From Chloroflexia bacterium (GTDB taxonomy: Bacteria; Chloroflexota; Chloroflexia; Thermomicrobiales; UBA6265): a stretch of 11,396 nt of DNA. Location: positions 1-11,396 of the forward strand of contig JACCYK010000515.1 in NCBI GenBank assembly GCA_013696525.1, in the 5' to 3' direction. Shown in pieces: positions 6,453 to 11,396 of the stretch. Positions within the stretch are counted from its first letter, which is position 1. Each line of letters starts with the position of its first letter. The position numbers and the translations under genes were made by a program. The notes beneath the pieces were generated by a model. It had not been told where the DNA came from and did no database searches. It was given only the letters and a program-made list of their open reading frames with translations.

Positions 6453-7544
6453 CTATCGTTCCAGATAGGCCCGGATGATGTCGCCCACGAGGGCGATGTC
6501 GCGCACGCCGTCGCTGCCGGGCGTCTCCGGCCGCTGGCCGTTCAGCACGCAATCGCGGAAATGCTCCAATTCCCGCTCGAAGGCGTTCTCCCGCCAACTC
6601 AGCTCCTTCCGCCACGGGGTCCGGTCTGCTTCCATCCCGTGCAGCGTCACGGTCGAGGGGTGCCCGATCGAGAAGCCGGTGGGGAAGGCGGCGATGACGC
6701 GCTGCCGTGAGCCATAAACCTCCAGCGTCTCCTTGAACTCCCACAGCTCGGGCAGATCGATCCAGGTGCAAACGGCGCGTTGTCCCGCCGCATACTCCAA
6801 CGTCGTGCTGATCCCACTCCCTTCCGCCCAAATCTCGGTACCGAGAACACGGGTCGGCGGCCCGAACACGCCATGCAAATTGCCGATGTCATGGATCATG
6901 CTGCCGAGCACGGTCGTATAAGCACGCAACATTGCCGCCGGTAGCTCGTCCGGACTGGCAAAGCCCAGCGTCTCCGCCACCTGCCGGGCATGACCGCCGG
7001 CGGCACTGGCGAACGAATCCGCCGGGAGATCGGTGAAGCGCATCACGTTGAACTCGGCGACATGGAGCGAGTTGTCGGGATGGAGGTGGTTCACCTGGAT
7101 GAAGCGGACATCGGTCATCTCGTCGATCCGCGCCTTGGCGTAGCGGTAGGCCGGGTCGTACCGTTTCATGTAGGCCACCATCAGGATCGTGCCGGCCGTG
7201 GCGGCGGCGGCCACCATCGCCTCCGCTTCCGCAACGGTGGTACACATCGGCTTCTCGACCAGGACGTGCTTGCCCGCCCCGGCGGCGGCGATACTGGGCG
7301 CCGCGTGCGAGCCGGACGAGCAGACGACCACCGCCGCAACATCGCTCCGCAGCAGCTCACGATAATCGCGAAACAACCGGCCGGCCGGGATCCGGTACCG
7401 CTCTCCCAGCGCATCCAGTAAATCTTGGGAGAGGTCGGCGATGCCGCCGATCTCAAACTCGTGCTGCCGCGCGGTGAGGATCGGCAGATACTGGATCTGG
7501 GCGATGGCACCGCCCCCGATCAGCCCAATCTTTAGCCTCGACAC
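6453..7544 (-). CDS. Gfo/Idh/MocA-family NAD(P)-dependent oxidoreductase
   Basis: The 363-residue protein starts at GTG 7544, with AGGGGAG eight bases upstream lying right beside the stop of the permease before it. The N-terminus is a Rossmann fold with GLIGGGAIAQ (7-16). VLVEKP (94-99) supplies the conserved E-K-P lysine (Lys98) that contacts cofactor and substrate. The C-terminal alpha/beta domain contains MIHDIGN with the candidate catalytic His218. In inositol-dehydrogenase-like members an Asp lies four residues before this His; here the position is Gly214, so the acid/base arrangement differs. Known members oxidise or reduce sugars, inositols or their derivatives. Its place after a binding protein and two permeases suggests it acts on the imported solute or a product of it. 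The exact substrate cannot be assigned. Confidence 0.93.
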   Translation of the reverse strand: MSRLKIGLIGGGAIAQIQYLPILTARQHEFEIGGIADLSQDLLDALGERYRIPAGRLFRDYRELLRSDVAAVVVCSSGSHAAPSIAAAGAGKHVLVEKPMCTTVAEAEAMVAAAATAGTILMVAYMKRYDPAYRYAKARIDEMTDVRFIQVNHLHPDNSLHVAEFNVMRFTDLPADSFASAAGGHARQVAETLGFASPDELPAAMLRAYTTVLGSMIHDIGNLHGVFGPPTRVLGTEIWAEGSGISTTLEYAAGQRAVCTWIDLPELWEFKETLEVYGSRQRVIAAFPTGFSIGHPSTVTLHGMEADRTPWRKELSWRENAFERELEHFRDCVLNGQRPETPGSDGVRDIALVGDIIRAYLER

Positions 7545-7560
7545 TCGCTACACTCCCCTG

Positions 7561-8478
7561 CTACCGGCGCCCCAACTGCCCCGTCTTTGGATCCAAGAAA
7601 TCGCGTAGGCCGTCGCCGAAGAGATTCGCCGCCATGATCGTGGTCGCGATCGCCAGCCCTGGAAAGATCACCAGCCACCACGGCGGATCGAACGATTGAG
7701 CCAGTACCCCGCCGAGCATGTTGCCCCAGCTTGGCGTCGGCGGCGGCACCCCCACCCCGAGAAAGCTGAGCGAGGCTTCGGCGAAGATGGCGGCCCCTAG
7801 GTTCACGGTGGCGATCACGAGCAGCGGCGCCACGCACTGCACGGCAATGTGGCGAGTCATGATCCGGCTCGGGCTGGCCCCCACGCAGCGGGCCGCCTCC
7901 ACATAGGACATCTCCTTGGTGGCCAGCACCACCGAGCGGGTGATCCGCGTCGCCAGCGGCACCTGCGAGATGCCGATCGCGATGACGACCGTCAACAGCC
8001 CCGCCCCCAGGCTGACGAGCAGGAGCATGGCCAGGATCAGGGTCGGAAACGACATCAGCACTTCCACCAGGCGCTGGCTGACCATGTCGAAGCGGTGCCC
8101 GGTGTAGCCGCTGGCGATGCCCCAGATCATGCCCAGCGCCGCCCCCAGCCCGACCGAGGCGAGGCTGACCGTCAGCGTCACCCGCGTGCCGTACATGATC
8201 CGGCTCAGCACGTCGCGGCCCAGGTGGTCGGTACCGAGCAGGTGCGCCGCCGTCGGCGGTGCCTGAGTCGCCAGATAATCGGTTTCCAGCGGTGAGTAGG
8301 GCGCCAACCATGGCGCGAGGATCGCGATCAGTCCCATGAAGACGAGGAAGACCGCCGATCCCACGCCGAGCGGCGCCGATCGCCAGAACCGGCGGATGGC
8401 CGCCACCCCGGCGTTGCTCGCGCGCGGTTCCATTTCGAGGCGCCCATCCAGCGAAGCGATGGTGCGGGCGTGGGCCAT
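7561..8478 (-). CDS. ABC transporter permease, DppC/OppC type
   Basis: Counting from ATG 8478 the protein has 305 residues. That start is preferred because AAAGGA precedes it by 8 bases; the in-frame ATG at 8487 overlaps the same AAAGGA and would add three residues. A long cytoplasmic N-terminus leads to a first membrane helix (about 38-60), then the OppC-type signature GTDHLGRDVLSR (82-93). Further hydrophobic segments follow, then the EAA loop EAARCVGASPSRI (194-206), which docks on the ATPase, and the C-terminal FGDGLRDFLDP. The length and six-helix plan are typical. It should pair with the DppB-like permease just upstream to form the membrane channel of a family 5 importer. The ATPase that must bind the EAA loop is not encoded in this window. 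Confidence 0.94.
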   Translation of the reverse strand: MAHARTIASLDGRLEMEPRASNAGVAAIRRFWRSAPLGVGSAVFLVFMGLIAILAPWLAPYSPLETDYLATQAPPTAAHLLGTDHLGRDVLSRIMYGTRVTLTVSLASVGLGAALGMIWGIASGYTGHRFDMVSQRLVEVLMSFPTLILAMLLLVSLGAGLLTVVIAIGISQVPLATRITRSVVLATKEMSYVEAARCVGASPSRIMTRHIAVQCVAPLLVIATVNLGAAIFAEASLSFLGVGVPPPTPSWGNMLGGVLAQSFDPPWWLVIFPGLAIATTIMAANLFGDGLRDFLDPKTGQLGRR

Positions 8479-8515
8479 CGTGGACATCCTTTGCCGGTAT
8501 CCCGTTGGTGTGACG

Positions 8516-9475
8516 CTAGGTGAATCGAATCCGGGGATCGATCCAGGCGTAGCTCAGGTCGATGAGCAGATTGACGACGACGAAGATCAGGGCGTAGAGC
8601 AGCACCAAGTTCTGGATCATCATCCAATCCCGGGTGGTCATCGCTTCCACCAATAGGGTGCCCAGGCCCGGCACCCCAAACGCGGTCTCGGTCGCCACGG
8701 TGCCGCCGAGAAGACCGCCGATCGCCACCCCGGAGGTGGTGATCACCGGCAACAACGAGTTGCGAAAGACATGGTGCGCCACCAACGCCCGCGCTCCCAG
8801 CCCTTTCGCCCGCGCCGTCCGCACATAGTCTTCGCCTAGCACTTCGAGCGCGGTCGAACGGGTCATCCGCATGATGACCGCGGCCAAGCCGATCCCCAGC
8901 GCGATCGCCGGCCCCAGCACGATCTGCAGGTTAACCAACGGCTCCTCCCAGAGTTGGGTGATCGTCAGCGGCGGCCGCCAATAGAAGAGCCGGACCGAAA
9001 GCAAAACCATGACCAGGCCCAGCCAGAAGCTGGGCACCGCCATCGTCGTGGTGACCACCAGCCGGGAGACATTGTCGAGCCAGGAGTTCCGGCGCACCGC
9101 GCTGAGCAGGCCGACCGGCACCCCGATGACCCAGGAGATGATGACGGCGAAGATCGCGATCTGGGCCGAAATCGGTCCCCGCCGCAGCACCTGGTCGCTC
9201 AGCGGCTCGCTGGTCCAGAACGAATAGCCGAGGTCGCCACGGGCAATATCCCCTAACCAGCTCAGGTACTGGACATATAGCGGCCGGTCCAGGCCCAAAC
9301 TGGTCCGGGCCGAGGCCAGCTCCTCCTCCGTGAGCACCCGGGTCGATTGCCCCTGGGAGCCGATCATCGCCAGCGGATCGCCCGGCAGCACCCGCATCGC
9401 GATGAAGATCAGCACCGTGATGCCAAAGATCGTCGGCACCGCGATCGCTAAGCGCCGCAGAATATACCGGGACAT
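8516..9475 (-). CDS. ABC transporter permease, DppB/OppB type
   Basis: The 319-residue integral membrane protein opens with a first helix (about 9-27) and shows the DppB signatures in order: RVLPGDP (28-34), GLDRPLYVQYLSWL (61-74), GDLGYSF (80-86), the EAA-type loop EDYVRTARAKGL (215-226), ETAFGVPGLG (263-272) and DPRIRF near the end. Length and motifs match intact family members for peptide, nickel or oligosaccharide import; the permease does not reveal which. Its start ATG 9475 is one base from a GC-rich hairpin whose tetraloop carries the Shine-Dalgarno AGGA, so its translation may be tuned separately from the binding protein. The DppC-like partner begins 28 to 37 bases downstream, depending on its start. 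Confidence 0.95.
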   Translation of the reverse strand: MSRYILRRLAIAVPTIFGITVLIFIAMRVLPGDPLAMIGSQGQSTRVLTEEELASARTSLGLDRPLYVQYLSWLGDIARGDLGYSFWTSEPLSDQVLRRGPISAQIAIFAVIISWVIGVPVGLLSAVRRNSWLDNVSRLVVTTTMAVPSFWLGLVMVLLSVRLFYWRPPLTITQLWEEPLVNLQIVLGPAIALGIGLAAVIMRMTRSTALEVLGEDYVRTARAKGLGARALVAHHVFRNSLLPVITTSGVAIGGLLGGTVATETAFGVPGLGTLLVEAMTTRDWMMIQNLVLLYALIFVVVNLLIDLSYAWIDPRIRFT

Positions 9476-9476
9476 C

Positions 9477-9496
9477 GCGCGGTCTCCTGACCGCGC
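9477..9496 (-). promoter_or_regulatory. hairpin presenting the permease Shine-Dalgarno in its loop
   Basis: In the mRNA sense, GCGCGGTC, then the loop AGGA, then GACCGCGC form a perfect 8-bp stem with a tetraloop, ending one base before the DppB-like ATG. AGGA is the core of the only Shine-Dalgarno for that gene. Presentation in a tetraloop could either offer or restrain it; the stem, 7 G-C pairs of 8, also crowds the start codon. The effect is an inference. Confidence 0.5.
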
Positions 9497-9529
9497 TCGA
9501 CTCCCAAACCGCGGGATTGGGGGTCGAGC
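9495..9529 (-). promoter_or_regulatory. intercistronic stem-loop after the binding-protein gene
   Basis: GCTCGACTCCCAA (9495-9507) and TTGGGGGTCGAGC (9517-9529) form a 13-position stem with one mismatch (9502/9522) and a 9-base loop. In the mRNA the mismatch is A-C. The hairpin begins two bases after the binding-protein stop codon. Such structures often protect the upstream message or partly terminate transcription, so that binding protein outnumbers permease. It shares two bases with the next hairpin, so the two abut or compete. Confidence 0.52.
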
Positions 9530-9531
9530 AC

Positions 9532-11244
9532 CTACAGATCAAGCCAACCGGTATCGAGCCGGCCCCAGACCGACTGGGTTCGAGCCTCCATGTTGTGCCC
9601 CTTGAAATAGGACTGCCACATCGGCAGGTGGAAGGTCCAGCCCATGAGGAGCCACGGCGGGTCCGCATCCAGGACGTCTTCGATCTGCCGGAAGATCTCA
9701 GTGCGGCGGGCCGGGTCCAGCTCGAGGTCTGCCGCATGCAGCAGCTCGTCGAACTCCGGGTTGGAGTAGCCGCCGAAGTTCTGCGAGGCGTCAGTCCGGA
9801 AATAGAGGTTTCCGATGGCCGAGAAATCGGAGACCGAGATCGTCGGCGTGTCGAGCACCAGATCGAAGTTGCCGCTACTCTCCTCCTCGAAGAGGAGGGC
9901 ACGTTCGGTGACTCGGATCTGGGCGTCGATGTTGAGCGAGGTCCGTAGCAGGTCCTGGATCGCGGGGGCCAAGATCTCGGCGTGCGGCGCCACCGACGCC
10001 GCCAGTAATTCCACCCCGCTGATGCCGTCGGCGAACCCGGCCTCAGCCATCAGGGCTTGCGCGGCAGCGATGTCCTCGTCCTTCTCCGGCCGGTAGCCGG
10101 GCAAGAGCGCGACTTCCTCCGATGGGAGGGCGAACTCGCTGGCGTGCGACACCCAACGGGTCAGGGCAATGGACTCCTGCGTGCGGAAGGCCGCGATCAG
10201 CGCCTGCCGGTTGAGCGCCAGGTGCATCGCCCGCCGCACCCGGGGATCGTTGAACGGCTCCCGTGCGGTGTTGAAATAGACGGTGTAAACGCCGATGCTT
10301 GGTACCTGCTTGGCGCCGATGTTGTCCCGTTGCTCCCCTTCGGCGAAGGTTTCGACCGAGACGTTCCAGGAAAAACCGGCTTGATCGGTCAGGACCGCGG
10401 TGCCGCGGTCGGACCAGGCGGCGACATGCAACAGCTCCAAACCATCGAGGTAGGGCAGCTCCGGGTTCCAATAATCGGGATTGCGGCTGAACACCCACCG
10501 CTCGGCCTCGTTGTAGTCCTCATACACGAACGGCCCGGTCCCCGGCCCGATCACGCCGCGCAGGTCCTGGTCGTTGGCGTCCAGGGCGGCCTTCGAATAG
10601 ACGACGCTGAAGGGAGCGGCCAGCACCGTCAGCAGGTCGGCCTGCGGCTCGCTGAGATTGAATTGAACCGTCGCCGCATCCACCGCCTCGACGCTTTCGA
10701 CCGAGCGGTAGAACGACTGCATGACGCTGATGATGCCCTCGGGCGGGGCGATGGCGCGGCTGAAGGTGGCGACCACGTCGTCAGCCGTGAAGGGCTCCCC
10801 GTCATGGAAGGTGACGCCCTCCCGCAAGGCGAAGGTGTAGGTGAGCCCGTCGTCCGAGATCTCCCAGCTCGTGGCCAGGCTGGGGATGATGGACTGCAAG
10901 CCATCGAGCGGATTGAACCGGATCAGGCCGTCGTACATATGGGTCAGGACGGCGATGTTGCCGCCCTGGTAGATGTCGTAGCTGGTGGTGGTGATGCCGA
11001 ACGCGGTCCGCAGGATGCCGCCCCGTTTGGCTTCCGGCTCGAGCGCCACCAACATCCCGGTCTCGGCGACTTGGGCCAGGATATCCTCCTGGGCCAGTAC
11101 CGCGGTCGCCGTCGCGTGGTCGAGCGTGGCCAGCGCCGGCAGTGCCAGGCCCAGGACGCCGGCCCGCTTGGCCAGATCGCGCCGGGTGATCCTTTGTGCC
11201 GCCCGCTCATTGCCGAAGAACCGTGTCGAGCCCGCGTTGACCAT
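9532..11244 (-). CDS. ABC transporter solute-binding protein, family 5, Tat-exported
   Basis: The 570-residue protein starts at ATG 11244, five bases after GAGGAGG (11250-11256). The N-terminus carries the twin-arginine motif TRRDLAKRA (20-28), a hydrophobic core VLGLALPALA and a likely cut near AVLAQ (48-52). It has no lipobox, and in fact no cysteine anywhere. The mature part shows the family signatures: GGILRTAF (75-82), YDGLIRF (104-110), LATSWEISDDGLTYTFALR (123-141), FHDGEPFTADDVV (146-158), and later PDYWNPELPYLDGL and NDPRVRRAMHLALNR. Family 5 proteins bind peptides, nickel or, in many thermophiles and Chloroflexota, oligosaccharides. It is the first gene of the five-gene minus-strand operon and delivers the ligand to the two permeases. 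Ligand identity is not readable, though the linked oxidoreductase and cupin favour a sugar-like compound. Confidence 0.94.
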   Translation of the reverse strand: MVNAGSTRFFGNERAAQRITRRDLAKRAGVLGLALPALATLDHATATAVLAQEDILAQVAETGMLVALEPEAKRGGILRTAFGITTTSYDIYQGGNIAVLTHMYDGLIRFNPLDGLQSIIPSLATSWEISDDGLTYTFALREGVTFHDGEPFTADDVVATFSRAIAPPEGIISVMQSFYRSVESVEAVDAATVQFNLSEPQADLLTVLAAPFSVVYSKAALDANDQDLRGVIGPGTGPFVYEDYNEAERWVFSRNPDYWNPELPYLDGLELLHVAAWSDRGTAVLTDQAGFSWNVSVETFAEGEQRDNIGAKQVPSIGVYTVYFNTAREPFNDPRVRRAMHLALNRQALIAAFRTQESIALTRWVSHASEFALPSEEVALLPGYRPEKDEDIAAAQALMAEAGFADGISGVELLAASVAPHAEILAPAIQDLLRTSLNIDAQIRVTERALLFEEESSGNFDLVLDTPTISVSDFSAIGNLYFRTDASQNFGGYSNPEFDELLHAADLELDPARRTEIFRQIEDVLDADPPWLLMGWTFHLPMWQSYFKGHNMEARTQSVWGRLDTGWLDL

Positions 11245-11396
11245 CGTGTCCTCCTCGTGTCGTCTGGCGCCGCCGCGATCGTGGCCGCCGCGCCTTGCCG
11301 AGTCGCGTGGGTGCGCTACCGCGCCGCGTGATAGACGAGATTCGGTTCTGACGAGTGCCCGTTCGTGTCCTGCCCCGTGGCGCCGAGCTGGCGAGA
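11245..11396 (-). promoter_or_regulatory. upstream region of the transporter operon
   Basis: These 152 bases precede the binding-protein start and hold its Shine-Dalgarno (GAGGAGG on the minus strand, 11250-11256). The least GC-rich part is about 11325-11350. I see no clear -35/-10 pair and no strong dyad that would mark an operator. The promoter may lie here or beyond the window edge, and further operon genes upstream cannot be excluded. Confidence 0.3.

Noticed and set aside
10057..11331. 424-codon plus-strand open frame opposite the binding-protein gene
   Set aside because: It is antisense to a protein with clear family motifs along its whole length. Long open frames opposite GC-rich genes are expected from codon bias, and the translation has no recognisable domain.
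11300..11380. Operator-like dyad upstream of the transporter operon
   Set aside because: Only four-base matches (ACGA/TCGT around 11351-11366) were found, which is expected by chance.
1..11396. CRISPR array, insertion sequence, phage or integron
   Set aside because: No regularly spaced direct repeats, transposase or integrase motifs, or terminal inverted repeats were seen on reading both strands.

Overview
This is a high-GC bacterial window of about 11.4 kb with two gene blocks facing each other. The best guess for the source is a Chloroflexota lineage of the Thermomicrobia/Sphaerobacter type. That rests on established patterns seen here: an L,D-transpeptidase carrying two copies of a W-x-x-x-G-G-x-x-x-x-G-x-P-I-S repeat, a secreted propeller with a Ser/Pro linker just after its signal peptide, a Pro-rich tail-anchored protein with P-x-W-L-R motifs, and a twin-arginine-exported family 5 solute-binding protein. 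No 16S rRNA or other phylogenetic marker is present, so the assignment is an inference.

Left block (plus strand, 1-5694). The window opens in the last 41 codons of a D-aminoacyl-tRNA deacylase gene (dtd). A long, less GC-rich stretch follows (126 to about 1690). It holds a terminator-like hairpin, a candidate promoter, a possible 11-residue leader ORF, an exported-protein gene broken by two +1 frameshifts, and a two-helix membrane protein. Next come a Pro-rich tail-anchored protein, a YkuD-type L,D-transpeptidase for cell-wall cross-linking, a class I SAM-dependent methyltransferase, and a secreted SMP-30/gluconolactonase-like beta-propeller. This half looks like separately acting genes, many of them envelope-related, rather than one pathway.

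Right block (minus strand, 11244 down to 5775). This is a compact operon read leftwards: a Tat-exported family 5 (peptide/nickel/oligosaccharide type) solute-binding protein, a DppB-like permease, a DppC-like permease, a Gfo/Idh/MocA NAD(P)-dependent oxidoreductase and a cupin protein. Gaps are 16 to 56 bases and each gene has a recognisable Shine-Dalgarno sequence. No transporter ATPase is present. The linked sugar-type oxidoreductase and cupin suggest uptake and first-step oxidation or isomerisation of a carbohydrate-like substrate rather than a peptide; this is inference. The blocks converge on a perfect 12-bp hairpin at 5716-5748, probably a shared terminator.

The most interesting non-coding signal is the 56-base gap between the solute-binding protein and the first permease. 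It folds into two abutting stem-loops, and the second presents the permease's Shine-Dalgarno core in a tetraloop one base from the start codon. The other item most worth checking is the frameshifted gene, whose frame is restored by removing one base from each of two four-base homopolymers. I found no CRISPR array, tRNA, rRNA, insertion sequence or phage gene.
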